Source of the DNA: Blastobasis lacticolella
Taxonomy: Eukaryota; Arthropoda; Insecta; Lepidoptera; Blastobasidae
DNA length: 64,000 nucleotides
Assembly: GCA_905147135.1 (NCBI GenBank)
Contig: LR990049.1
Span: 10,929,428-10,993,427, forward strand
Reading direction: 5' to 3'
The position numbers and the translations under genes were made by a program. The notes beneath the pieces are model-generated. The model was given only the letters and a program-made list of their open reading frames with translations. It did no database searches and was not told the origin of the DNA. This document shows positions 11,346 to 23,377 of this stretch, piece after piece (the stretch's first letter is position 1; each line of letters starts with the position of its first letter).

Positions 11346-12335
11346 TATCCCAAAATTCAGTGTGATTCCCGCGGGAACGGGTCGCCACTGTAAATCCCGG
11401 CTATATATTCATATTCATTTATTCATAGTATTAAATATACATCGTCATTTAATTTTACCAATTAATAGAATAAAATTAAGTTAACTAGTAAATTACAATA
11501 TTGGAAATACAATAGAACAGTAGTCAAAATATTAATAGAATTATTTAATTAATTAATTTTTTATAATAATGTTACAAAATAATAAAATATCCATAATATA
11601 ACAACTCATTCAAAAATGTCAGTTCATTTCAAATTAATAAATATAATTAACAATAGTTAATTTCAGTATCAAAATAATAATATAAGTCAATACTTTAATT
11701 TGTATAAAACTAAGTGTTCATCAATCAAGGAACTCCCTCAATTTCAGCTTACGCTAAAATCTACCTAATGACTTTTGCAGTATACAGGAGTTGCAAAGGT
11801 TAAGCTACTTATTAGTATGTTTGAACTCACATTACCTACATTCATAAATTCTATATTACGCTCTATCTATACCTATTGTTCTCACTTAGTAATATGAGCT
11901 CTTTACTACACATCTATCACAGCCCGTGATTCCGTCTAACCGGATCTTTATACAATTACAAATGATCAATTGTAGGCACCAAAGGGATGACAGACCGTAA
12001 TAAACGTTTATTCAAACAAATAGTCCCCCGAAGCATTATAGGTGAACGAATCGTTGTAAATTGTGCAATTTGCGTACGTTCGTCATAAGGTGCCGTAGGG
12101 CGATAACCTGGCTATGACCTTCAACATACGGCTAAGCACAGCAATGTGTTTGTAACAATGGGGTGGTTAAGCAGCTTTGTAGTTGTATTGAGTCTCTCTC
12201 TACTGTGTAAGTTTAAGTTGTACGTATGTAAGTCTTGTACCTAGTATATGTTGTCTGCTCACTAATGTTGCATTAAGGATTGTAACTCGAAACTAACATT
12301 AAATTTTCTATCTATACTAATATTTCACTTACTGA
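11345..12335. other. Intergenic, very AT-rich, no gene seen
   Basis: Long A/T runs without coding potential; no repeat identified. Confidence 0.4.
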
Positions 12336-12337
12336 GG

Positions 12338-12502
12338 CAACACATCGTGATGAAACTTGCAAATTCAGGCGAATGAATATGTAACCACGATCCAATCTGG
12401 TCAGGTTCTGCTGGTAGCAGGGTCACGGAGCTCAAATGGATGTCGTTCCACTATAATTATCTGATCTGCCAAATCCTGGATCATGGTCAAGGCGGACCCC
12501 GT
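12338..12502 (+). mobile_element. SINE (Thr-like family), 5'-truncated copy
   Basis: Begins within the body (ACATCGTGATGAAACTTGC) and ends at GGTCAAGGCGGACCCC; the tRNA head is missing. Confidence 0.7.
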
Positions 12503-12689
12503 AGATGGATGGACTATGGATGGAAAGCTACATTAGCAGCGAATAACATAGGCTAAATTTTATTTTCAAAAATTTTAAGTCCTTAGGAAAATTGCAATAA
12601 CATATCCCAAGGTATCAAAATGTTGCATGTTCGCGCATAATTCTACACCTATTGTACTATTTTTATTTTGTTAGATTTGTGATTGTTCA

Positions 12690-12790
12690 GGACAAGGTCT
12701 GTACGTAACAAAAAAAGGGTGAAGTAGGTGTAGAGGTAGCTGAGGATAGAGTAGAGTAAGGTAGTGGTTGGGTAGGGGTAGAGTTGAGTA
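12690..12790. repeat. Guanine-rich GGTAG minisatellite
   Basis: Irregular GTAGAG/GGGTAG units, part of the same repeat family as 8860 and 11200, followed by further repeat sequence to about 13030. Confidence 0.5.
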
Positions 12791-13516
12791 TGAGCAGAGT
12801 CGTTTTTTGTTGATTGCACAACCTAAATGCAGGAATCGTAGACCGGGCCCGGGGTCCGCCTTCCTGCTTTTCGTAGTCCACTAACCGCCCCGGTTTCGCA
12901 CGAGAACCTTAACAAATTATACACATAAACCTTCCCAATGAATCACTCTATCTATAGGTAAAAACCGCATGACAATCCGTTCAGTACTTTTGAGTTTATA
13001 GAGAACAGACAGACGCGGCTTGGGACATAGTTTTATAATATGTGGAAGTCATGAATGGCAAGGATTATTTACGTTATATAGGTTATTTACGTAGATAAAC
13101 CTTACAACAAGAACTGAAACTGTGTGAGGTACCTACTCGCTTCCATCGGTTTAACACTATAACTTATATCTAGGAGGTATAGAGGTCAAACGAGTTGTTT
13201 GCTTCCGGTAACTCTTATTAGCAAACACCACCCTGCAAATAAATTCACAGTGAAGTGGCAGCGCAGCAGCCGGCAATTACTGTCACACAATTTTAAGCTT
13301 TAAAATACATACGCTTAAAAGACTCGGCTGGAAACTCGACGTAGTGCCTCGCATAAAGCCCAAAGCGTCCCGTCAAAGCGGCGGCTCTTGTTAAGTGTAG
13401 AATTTAGACTGTGTTGGCTCGAAACCAGGAACGGGCTTTCATAGACGCTGGCGGCCACCAGGTGTCGTCGTGCTGCCTCGCGGTGCCGATGTAGACGCTG
13501 TGATGTGATGTGCCAC

Positions 13517-13815
13517 CTCGATGTGATAAGCCTAAGGTATGATTAACATCACCATCTGAGCGGTCAATCCCGGCTGTGATAAGCCTAAGTTATCAGTAGC
13601 ATCATCATCTGAGCGCTAAATCCCGGCTGCTGTCAGGGTGCGCTTCCTAACTCTTTCTTCTCCACTTTGCCATCCGCACATCGTAAACTCTCAATCAATC
13701 CGTCAACCAATCTGATGTCAATTCATCGCTTCTTGAGGCTCCCGCGGGACGTCTTTCCTGATACCGGCAGGCACCTATTGTCCACGTATCCCTAAGCCCC
13801 TTCAGTCATGAATTA
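13517..13815 (-). pseudogene. LINE 3' end, inverted fragment with duplicated tail
   Basis: The minus strand reads as the same LINE C-terminal region as 7880-8222, with stops. Its noncoding tail is present twice in tandem (about 13517-13573 and 13574-13629), each ending in AATCCCGGCTG on the plus strand. Confidence 0.6.
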
Positions 13816-14031
13816 TAAATTGAGGCCGGGTGGCATATGGTTTTGCTGGGTTGTTACGCTGAATAATACTACATCGTCGATTGAACAAAACATTTCAGCG
13901 CCTCGTCTCACTGACTATCAATTAAATATATAAATAAATAATTTATTGTCAACTGGACGCCACAACACAACATTTAAACTAAGAATTACATGCATATTTC
14001 AACATACACTTACAGTAATAAATAAAATAAT

Positions 14032-14349
14032 AATCATCTTGGCGTTGATGTCCTAGTTGTGCACTCAGATCAGATAATTACAGTGGAGCGACTACCATCT
14101 GACCTCCGTGACCTCCTGACCCTGCTACCAGGGGCACCTGACCAGATTGGATCATAGTTAGGTACACATTAAGTTTCCTGAATGTGCAGGTTTCACGATG
14201 TTTTCCCTCACCGTAAGAGCATCGGTTAGCATTTAACTAATGTACATAACTCAGAAAAGTCATTCATTGGTACATGGCCGCAGTGGGATTCAAACCCGGT
14301 ACCTCTTACTTACTAGTCGGATACCATAACCACTAGGCCACCAACGCTC
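14032..14349 (-). mobile_element. SINE (Thr-like family), full-length minus-strand copy
   Basis: Complete head with A box (TGGCCTAGTGG) and B box, body and CAAGATGATTATTAT tail. The head lies at the 14349 end. Confidence 0.8.
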
Positions 14350-14493
14350 CTTACCGGCTTACATTTACTTATTATTGCATACCAACTCAACATAGTTGGA
14401 ATAATATCAAAATCCTATCCTACTGCTGATGTTATAAATGCGAAATCTTTTAAGGTTGGATAGCTGTTTGTTACTCCTTCAAGCAAGAACATC

Positions 14494-14634
14494 ACACCGT
14501 AAGAACATCGCGGTTAGCAGTCAACTAATGTACATAACTCAGAAAAGAGACATTGGTCCATGGCCGCAGTGGGATTCGAGCCCGATACCTTTCGCTTACA
14601 AGTCGGATACCGTAACCACTCGGCCACCAGCGCT
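14494..14634 (-). mobile_element. SINE (Thr-like family), head-only copy
   Basis: The minus-strand head (TGGCCGAGTGG A box, GGGCTCGAATCCC B box) and first part of the body are present. The body stops at about 14494 inside another repeat that begins TGTTACTCCTTCAAG. Confidence 0.75.
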
Positions 14635-14999
14635 ACCTATAAAAAATCACACGATCTCAATCAATCGAAAATCGACAAACTAGATTAGAAATTATTTAAA
14701 ATTATGGTAACAAACAATCTGACACCTGTGGAAAGCCGGTAACTGTTTCCCGAAATTCCTACAATCCCTACTCAATATTATAAATGCCAAAGTAAATCTG
14801 CCTGTAAAGTAAATCTGTCTGTTCCGATTTCACAGCCAAACCACTGCATCGATGTCATAATCTCCACGATTTGCAGGCAGGTTGTAGATAGTGGTCTAGA
14901 ATACACAACTGAATACGCTGCTCTAGGGACAGCTTGCTCAGCTGGCCTGCACTCTTACTAATTACAAAGAATTGATGGTTATTGTAGTATGACTTAGTC

Positions 15000-15425
15000 T
15001 CCCTTTGTAGTAGGACTATGACTTTGGCTCCCTGTGTGTGTTCTATGGGCAGTACAATGGGGAGCGTTCTGAGGAACTTTTCTATGTGGTGGCCACAGCG
15101 GAATTCCGCCATTGCACTACCCGCCGTAAGTTGGGTACTCATCCTCACTACGTATACCCTCTCTTGGTCACCACGCGAAGGTTCGGAGGAATGTTTCTCG
15201 CTCGTACGATTCGGATGTGGAATGAGCTCCCAGCCACAGTGTTTCCTTTGGACTATGACATGTGAACGTTCAAGAGGTAATTTAGAGGTCTCTTCAGAGG
15301 CGGACAACGCATTGGTAACTCCCTGGTGTTTGCAGATGTCCATAGGCGGCGGTGTTTGCAGATGACCACTTCCCATCAGGTGCCCCGCTTGCCTGTTTGT
15401 CTGCCGTACAACATAAAAAATGTAA
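15000..15425 (+). pseudogene. LINE reverse-transcriptase 3' end remnant
   Basis: The plus-strand frame from 15013 reads DYDFGSLCVFYGQYNGERSE, then TAEFRHCTTRRKLGTHPHYV and LARTIRMWNELPATVFPLDY. It stops after DYDM at 15265. This is the conserved C-terminal part of a lepidopteran LINE polyprotein. The 173-codon minus-strand open frame over the same bases is its shadow. The 3' UTR ends at CGCTTGCCTGTTTGTCTGCCG and A-rich DNA. Confidence 0.75.
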
Positions 15426-15429
15426 CTCT

Positions 15430-17200
15430 GTGGTCATATTTTTATGTCCTAAGTACTACAGTTATTAATTGCGTAGCTAAAAGGTGGTGTACAAAGACAC
15501 ATGGATATCCTTGGAATTTTAAACGTGTAAAGAAAAAGAGTGATTCACTGTTGAAGTGAGATGTATGGGGTATTGTTATGGATTTTTCGTTATTACAAGC
15601 CATGCCGTAACGAAATGTACTTTTGTCCTGCCAGCCTTTAATTCGACCTACTGACCTATGGGTCTTCTTACCCATAAATTGCGCTTTCAGTTTGAGTAGC
15701 TTCATTATGTTCTGCCTACAACAATGTCGTAAGAATTTATTTATAACTTACTAAAGGCTCTTCGAATGTTAAAGTCTAAAATTTATGTTTATAAGTACAT
15801 ATTATAGGTGTAAATAAACTGCAATATTTCCACATAAGAATTTTCAATTTAAAATGAAATTGATATCGAATGTGTGTACAACCATTGGTTATCGGCCAGT
15901 ATTGTACGAGGGAATATCGGAAAACTGACATTTAAACTTGAAGTTTATTCCATACTGTTATTAAATTGCATTATAAAATTGAATTGGATTGTTGAAAAAT
16001 AATGTAGGTATGTACCATATCACCTTACATTACATTGCTTTGCATCCATGACCTCCATCATTCATAGGCGTAGTGACTATATAGGTACTGATATTATTTA
16101 AAACAGGTCAATAATTATATTCATAACAAACAAACAAACTTTACCTCTAGAAAATAATATTGCCAAATAAAAACGGTTAGGATATGATAAAATACTTATA
16201 ATTTTAAATCAAATGTATGTTTACACACTGTATAATTACACGGCTTTAAGAGAGTTGTTAACATGAAGATTCCAATGTCTTCACCGTAATTTACTTACCA
16301 GATTACGTGTTGGATGGTCAAATAAATATTGCGTTGGCCTCAACCAAATGTCGCGCCGGTTATCGCAATACGCTGCAACAAGGTCCACGATGCACCTCTG
16401 TCTGGCGGGCATGCAGATCACATCACGCAAGGCGCCGCATTGTTGATAGAAATCACATCAAAATTAGACTAAGGATTTTTCCACACAGCTACATCATCAA
16501 ACTATACCCGAACCAACGAACTAACGTCACATACTTCCGTTGCCTACTGTACACGCCAAACCGCATAATGTAGAGTCTAAAACAAAAAATCGTGCTCTGA
16601 ATAAAACATGATGTTGGTAATTTTATTGCTTGAAAATAATCAGCCTTGTGGTTATCGAGGTTAGGTTTAGATCAAATTCTGAATACCTACTTTTATTATC
16701 CTTACCCAATACTTATTTTGGTGCATTCGCGAAGTGGAATTTTTCTTTATACATGTAAGTTTTACAAATGCTACAAGTATATACTATTCGAATTATACTT
16801 AGTGGAAACATAGTTCTTCAAATATCATTTGTGAAAAATGTAAATGTAAACTAATACATTTTCCTAAGCAGACGCAGTGTTTCTTAGAATAGAGTTCAAC
16901 GAGGGTGAATATTTCTTGAGACATGGTGGATGCCACTGTAAGTTTTGTTTGCAACATTATATGGTATGCCGCTGCATCGTATGTGCCCGAAATGTGTTTT
17001 GCTCAAAGTTTATTTATATATTCGTATGACATTAATAGCCGAGTCGCTTTACTCAAAGTAAGACTCAACAGACAAATTCGAGCTGAGATTGAGAGGGACG
17101 TAGTTACTACACAACGTCTTTTCTATCAAAATTAATATATATAACAAAATCACATACTTACTTAATAACCTAACCAAATTTACTTAAACTCAAATATTTT
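15430..17200. other. Intergenic, no gene seen
   Basis: AT-rich, with chance frames at 16307-16573 and 16923-17135 that show no family motif or splice support. Confidence 0.4.
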
Positions 17201-17204
17201 CTAA

Positions 17205-17425
17205 ATTACGGAACCAATTTTAATAAAACAAAGCTAAAGACCTTCGCAGTTCTCACTGCTGTAGCCTTTCTGGCATTTGAGTTAGCAAGGGATATGTTAA
17301 ACTGGATTTCAAATAGAGAAAATCTTTCAACATTCAAATTGGTCTATAATGCCACAGACAGATACACCAACCCACAGATACACATGTCAAACTTATATCA
17401 CCCCGCTTTTTTTTGTCAGGGGTTA
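17205..17425 (+). repeat. Dispersed repeat, relative of 8930-9115
   Basis: Shares 'aattttaataaaacaaa', 'tttcaaatagagaaaa', 'atgccacagacagatacac' and the CTTTTTTTTGTCAGGGGTTA end with the copy near 9000. Confidence 0.55.
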
Positions 17426-17429
17426 AAAA

Positions 17430-20320
17430 TAACAACTCAACGGTATACTTGATTATTGCAGTAAGTAATAAAAATGCCTTCCATGTTCCAATATTTTATG
17501 TAATAGAGTTAAATGTTTGTAAAAGTATTGTTCCGTGTAATCGCCCACATATCCACGGAATAACCAAGTTTTTCTTCTGTGAGCCCCAGTGTCGCAAATG
17601 CTGTATCACAAATGTAATGCAAAGAAAACAAAAGGACTGACAGAATTAATGAGATGGGAAATTCTTCCAATGTTATTCAACCATAACAAAAAACCATTAT
17701 GATAATCACAACAAAATATCGGTAATTTTTTTATTTTTAATAGAAAAGAGTTCAACGCGCCACCTGTTACGGCGCAAGATTTCATCTTAAAAGAGTTCGA
17801 GGGGTCAAGCCTATTTTCGTGACCTATTTTATAAGCAGTTAGGTCCCCAGTGGACCTAGGCCGATACATACCGTACAATAATCAGTTCATCATCATTATT
17901 CCACATTCGACTTTTCTCACAGTTTTAATTGCCATGATGAGATAATAATATATTAAAGGTCAAGCACGTAAGAAGTGCTGCAGCGTTGGTATCTAGAAAG
18001 GCAAAGTCATCCTGCAACAAACACATGCAAATTCTCTGGGGGTATCTGACACACCTACCCCGGTACGGTAGATATCTCTAGGACTTTTCGCACAGCTGGC
18101 AAGACAGCTTCCTGAGCCTGAGGTCGAAAGTGTTGTTATGATTCGGATTCCCTACTAATTAGCGGGCGGCCAGCAACAAGCCATTTCATCGGGTTCCTTA
18201 GTCTCTGCATCAACCTGTCACACCCAACTCTCTAAAATGACTTATACACAAGGGGACCTCCAGGTTATCAATATTACAGCACTCGGACGTGAGGGAATGA
18301 GCCACGGAGCAAACTGAGGGATTACAGCTTTAATGCTTAGCGCCAACTAGACTCAGCTCCGTGGGTGGGCTGAAGCCATAGCACCAAGTAATTTCGGCTG
18401 GTCCCTTCGCATCACCCTGGGGTCACGTATAGGTTAACTAGGTAATACCTACGGATGTGGTGCAATACCTCCAAAGCTAGGTCTTATAAACGTTACTAAC
18501 ATTTTGTAAATATTACTTAACATAAATATCTTGTAAGTGTTGCTGAACTGTATCTACTGGTAATATCAGTTTTTCTGATTTTAGTACAGAATACAATCCC
18601 AGGGTAGGACAAAAATTACCTTTCGTTTAATTTTGCGGAGGCAATGTCGCAGGCAGAAGCTAGTGTATATTCACGCTAATTAATTCCCTACTTACACAAT
18701 AATTCCTGTCCGTGTAATATTTGTTTATAAATTCATATTTTTTGACATATCATCCATTTAAACATATGTGAATTACCATATAATACAGAAGCTGTTTGTC
18801 TTTGTCGTGTAGACCGCACGGGCGGCCGCGGCCCGTGACCTGCGGCTGACCGCTTTCCCTATCGCTAATCAATTAAACATTAAGCTGGTCAGATTGAAAG
18901 ATAAGCTAATGTACAATTGAAATACGAATGTTATAGACAGGGCAATTTAATGTTAAACGTAATTAGCTTGCGTGAGTTATGCTGTAGAAAAACAATAATC
19001 ATAAATTGACGTTGTAAATTGTTGACAAGCATCACGAGCCCTGCATTGCCAAATATGTATGTAAATCTTGACGGCGGAACCAGTGAAAATTCAAACCGAG
19101 TTTCGGGTGCAATGACATACACAACTTCTTTACGGCTAGACGGCGTTTCCAAACAGCAGCAGGTTGTGATGGGAATTCTAAATTAACACTTACGTAATTG
19201 AGGAGCTGACTACCGATTGATTTGCGAAAAACTTCATCGAGAACTACTAAACAGGCAAAAATCAAACTGCCTAGCTGAATACCAGTCTCACTGACGAATG
19301 TGGAGACTACTTAATATGAGTACCTAGCATTTGGTGTGTACTTAAGGAAACACAAATTTAAATTGATAAGATATTCGCTTCAATGACCCCGTTATGGGGA
19401 AAATTCGTAGACTGCTCCATTTTAGTGATAATTGTAATCGGAAAAGCGTACTTGAACAAATAACGTTATCTTGTCCGGTGCGAGGTCTATCGCGGCGAAG
19501 CTCGCGTTGAGTAACGTTTCGCAAAACGCTTCTGCGACAATACCGTGACAACTGGTGAAGACAAATACACGTTATCTTATGAATAATGCCGATTATGTTG
19601 GGTAAACAAGCTCGCTTACGAGTGCATTTTTTCACAAAATGTTATCGTTTCTACAGGGTGTTCTCCTCGATCAGGTGAGTGATGTGATGGATGACGCGCA
19701 AGACAGAAGCTGCATTGTACTCATTTACAATTTATACCACCAACATAATAGCAACTCTTCGTTTCTGGTAAAAAGTAAGTTTAGTATATAGTTAAAAGTT
19801 ATGTAAATTACGACAAGTGCTGTGTTATTTTTTAGTTTTTATTCTAGCTTGAGGTACGTCGTCAAAGATATAGTCACATTTTAATAAAATGTTTGCAATT
19901 TACACCGTGAAAAATGCTTTTTTTTTTTAAAAAAGGATGTGTTCATTCAATATGAAAATAAGAATAGCTTTCACCAGCAATTAGTTCGTACAGGCTTCGG
20001 TCTGAGTTATCAATGTGCCTCTTCCCAATCTTATAAACTATGCGATCATATATATCATAAGTATGTTGCCCTTTTGCTGCGAGAACAAACAAATGTTCTT
20101 TTGAACTAATAATTTATTTGGAGATTAAAAATATAAATTGTAAGAATTCTCTTAGATAGTCTCCCTCCCACACCGAACCAACTGTGACTCAAGATCCGTC
20201 TAGGTAAAAAGTTTCAGCTCGTACGTTGTCATGAATTTGTACATAATGTATGCCAAGTTTCAGTAATAAGTAATTTGCATGGTTGTTAAAGTGGTGAGCG
20301 TCCACAGTGTTTCGGGCACG
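17430..20320. other. Intergenic upstream of the Q/Y-rich gene, no gene seen
   Basis: Includes a less AT-rich stretch at 18000-18450 and small CpG-rich patches near 18820 and 19480. None gives a splice-consistent coding reading or a repeat I can name. Confidence 0.4.
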
Positions 20321-20410
20321 TCCTGTGCGTGCGGCTTGGCCGGCGCGGGCGCACGACTCACCTAGATGTCGCGCCTATTGTCCGCGCGGCTGGGTGAGCC
20401 ACCATTACCT
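20286..20410. other. GC/CpG-rich patch upstream of promoter
   Basis: A sharp GC-rich island (GGCCGGCGCGGGCGCACG and GTCCGCGCGGCTGG) inside AT-rich DNA, 70-190 bases before the TATA box of the Q/Y-rich gene. It may be a proximal regulatory element; that is inference from position and composition. Confidence 0.4.
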
Positions 20411-20477
20411 CACACTACCAATATTGGGTTACGAGAATTTTACTTCAAGGCCCTCTTTTAGGAGCAAATAGAGGTGG

Positions 20478-20512
20478 TATAAATGGAAAGACGAGTGACA
20501 ATGATGCGCAGT
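20478..20512 (+). promoter_or_regulatory. TATA box and initiator of the Q/Y-rich gene
   Basis: TATAAAT at 20478-20484 and GCGCAGTC at about 20506-20513, near the arthropod initiator TCAGT. Spacing of about 30 bases fits a TATA promoter with a 5' UTR of about 25 bases before ATG 20534. Confidence 0.7.
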
Positions 20513-20533
20513 CGAAGTTCAACCCGCCCCGAA

Positions 20534-21361
20534 ATGAATGCTCTCGCCGGTCTCCTGTGGTGCGGTCTCGTGGGTACGTAGTGCCTCGGCCGCTCCTTCA
20601 TAATCGGATTATAGTGATTTATTGTGCAGTGCTTAAAGAGATTACGTTACAATATTTGTCGAGCTTAAAGCAAATGTGTATTCAATAATAGCTTATCCTT
20701 GTTGTGTTTGAAAAAGCTGAGTGTCACATTACATGGATTGTATTTGCATAACCATTTCTTTTTTCTTTTAGGTAGCGCGTTAGGGTATTACCCGCAAGCG
20801 CAACAGCAGTACAATGTCGCCCCTAACACTCAGTACAACGTGGGTGCCAACCCCAACTACCTGACGGAGCAGTCGCAGCGGCTGTTCTGGGGTAACCAGG
20901 GCAGCAACCAGGTCGGCGGCACCGGCCTGTGGGCGACACTCAGCAACAAATTCCCGTTCCTGGCTAATATGTTCGGCCGGATGGAACTACCTGCCGAGTA
21001 CGGGGTTCCGAATCAGCTAAGCTCCCAGTACGGCGCGCCCCAGCAACAGTACCAGCAGTACTACCAGGCGCCCCAATACCAGCAAATGCAATACCAACAA
21101 CAATACCCCCAGCAGTACCAACAGCAACAGTATCAACAGCAGCAATATCAACCGCAGCAATACTACCAGCAGGTGCCGTCTTCCAATCAATTTGTGCGTT
21201 CGTTTGGCCGTGACGTAGGCTTCACGGACGATGCAGTGATTGTGACTCCTCCGCAGGTTCCGATCGCGGCGCCCGCGCCGGCGCCCGCGCAGCCGCCGGT
21301 GCCCGCCGACGGCTACCGATACAACAAACCCCAGAACAGACTGGAGCTTCCTCCAAAGTAA
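20534..21361 (+). CDS. Secreted Gln/Tyr-rich structural protein, two exons
   Basis: Exon 1 is 20534-20573 and exon 2 is 20772-21361, joined in phase 1 (donor G|GTACGT, acceptor TTTAG|GT). The 209-residue product starts MNALAGLLWCGLVGSALG, a short signal peptide that the intron splits at its end. A conserved segment follows (QRLFWGNQGSNQ, LWATLSNKFPFLANMF), shared with the gene at 25753. Then come about 45 residues almost wholly Gln and Tyr (QQYQQ units), a Pro/Ala-rich linker and the end GYRYNKPQNRLELPPK. Q/Y and GYxYxxP motifs are typical of insect extracellular matrices, where tyrosines may crosslink; that role is inference. The promoter lies at 20478 and the poly(A) signal at 21471. I recognise no named family. 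Confidence 0.88.
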
Positions 21362-21470
21362 TTAGAATAGCGATTATTTTAGTGATATTTTTAGTATAAC
21401 TGATGCCCTCTAACTACGTCTTGGTATGCTCCTGTTACCTATTATAAATGAACTATCGTTAAATGATTTT

Positions 21471-21476
21471 AATAAA
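21471..21476 (+). terminator. Poly(A) signal AATAAA of the Q/Y-rich gene
   Basis: Canonical hexamer 110 bases after the stop codon at 21359-21361. Confidence 0.7.
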
Positions 21477-21479
21477 GTT

Positions 21480-21850
21480 GAGGCTAAACCAGAGGCGTGA
21501 CGGTATCATTAACAATGTATTTAATAAGAAATAATACGGGTTTACTTACAATTTATGTAAGTATTTATATCTAATAGTTGATTACGTTTGCAACTAAATT
21601 TTATATCTAATATTATTATTGTATTACACTATCAGAAGTTAACAATTGCAATATTTGCAACTGGACAAGAACTGTTGTAATTGAATTTATATATAAACTA
21701 AGAAAAATTCATGTAACGTTAATAAATAAAATTACTAGAATTCCAATAAATATATATGTTTTATAATATATTTTTACTTATATGTTATTTATTTAATTTT
21801 TTATCCATTCTGTTTTAATGAAACAAAATCTTAACAAGAAACAGCTCCTA
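21480..21850. other. Intergenic, AT-rich, no gene seen
   Basis: No coding or named repeat signal. Confidence 0.4.
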
Positions 21851-21853
21851 TTT

Positions 21854-22116
21854 GACGACCTGAGTGGTTCAGTGGTCAACATGCCGGTCTGCCACGCTAG
21901 AGGTCCCGGGTTCGATTCCCGGCCGGGCAGAAATTGATATGATTAATTTTAATTTCTGTTACGGGTCTGGGTGTTATATGTATAATAAGTATGTATTTGA
22001 AAGTATTTAAGTAGTTTATCAGTTATCTAGCACCCATAGCACAAGCTTTGCTTAGTTTGGGGCTAGATGGCGCTGTGTGAATTTGTCCATTAATTTTATT
22101 ATATTTATTTATATGT
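21854..22116 (+). mobile_element. tRNA-Gly-derived SINE, full-length copy
   Basis: The head has A-box-like TGAGTGGTTCAGTGG, a loop reading CTGCCAC (GCC at the anticodon position) and the B box GGTTCGATTCC flanked by CCCGG/CCGGG, as in tRNA-Gly(GCC). The acceptor end is altered and a SINE body follows (GGGTCTGGGTGTTATATG, GATGGCGCTGTGTG), so it is not a functional tRNA gene. Confidence 0.8.
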
Positions 22117-22119
22117 CAA

Positions 22120-23375
22120 AAAGTCGTAACTAGGAAATCGAGACGAAACCGAAGAAGAATGATCATCTATTTAAATACGTATTTGTTTCCAGAAACCATC
22201 CATTCAAATTTCTGTTTAGGTAACACTAAAATTTTACGCTTACGCTTCGAATATAAGTAGGGAGTCCTTTCTAATAATCGTTTTATGAATACGCTAATGT
22301 GGTGTCCAAAATACTGTAGAATCCGTTGTTTTATAAGACAGCCGCGGTTCGGCGCGAGATCGGAGTAGGTAAATAGATTAAGTAGTTCAAATATTATAGC
22401 GAAGTTTACGAGGAAAGTAAAACAAGTGGTAGGTACTGACCTATATATCAGTGGGAGAAATCTAGCTCGGGACGCCTTTTATTTCGGTTCGATTCTAACT
22501 TTATTACACAATAACAAAACTAAATAAAACCCTAATCTAAAAACCCATATGTACATATGTCACCCATATTGCTGCCATTGAGGGGGATAATGCTGGCTGC
22601 ATACTCCCGCTGGATGGCTATCCCTACGCATGGGTCGAGAAACGGAATTTTAATTTTAGTCAATAACTTTTTGCTTCAGATCCCACAGCCCCAAAGTATA
22701 AACGGCAAACGCCGCAAATATACGACTGTCAGGGAGCGAAACAATTACTATATGAATAATATAACGTCAATCTACTTTCATCGTCATCATCATCTGAACG
22801 GTCATTCTTACCAGATTGATTTTCCTGGTCTTTATCCTCTTTTCCCGAGCTTCGGTCTCCTCGAATCGTAAGCCGTCGGCTCTTCGACTCGGCGATGATA
22901 GTCAACTTATTTTCTACGTGTCCCAGGGGCTTACAGCACGTCACCAAACCAGCGCAGGCGAGCCTATTCTATCTTATACGCGCTATTTCATTACACACTA
23001 AATCAAGTCGCATTACCACCGTACATACATCACAGCATTTTTATTTCGTTGGCGTGAAGTTCGTGGCCGCGCTTGCTCATGTCTCGCAGCTGTAGAGCAT
23101 CACAGGGTTAATTATGCTCTTGTATACAAGCCCCTCGAGCTTGACAGGAAATGTAAAGTCTCAGGTGACAGCCGTGAGCTCCCGCCATATGGCCTAAGCT
23201 GCTGAGATACGAGACTTCGGAGCGTACTTGTGCATCACGAAATCGGATCAAGTTCCCTGTGTCAATGGTTTCAAAATCGCTAAGGTGGCAAACATGCTTA
23301 CGGTAAGTAGTCACCGCAGCCTATGCATATTTGCAGTAAGGGCATCACCCACGCGCTGCCGACCCCGTAAAAACC
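22120..23375. other. Intergenic with scattered repeat scraps
   Basis: Contains a CGTCATCATCATCTGAACGG repeat fragment near 22780 and a retrotransposon tail near 23300-23376 (GTAGTCACCGCAGCCTATG, GACCCCGTAAAAACC). No gene seen. Confidence 0.4.
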
Positions 23376-23377
23376 TT

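Noticed and set aside
14855..15376. 173-codon minus-strand open frame
   Set aside because: It is antisense to a LINE C-terminal remnant that reads in the plus strand.
21854..21926. Functional tRNA-Gly gene
   Set aside because: The acceptor ends do not pair and a SINE body follows directly.
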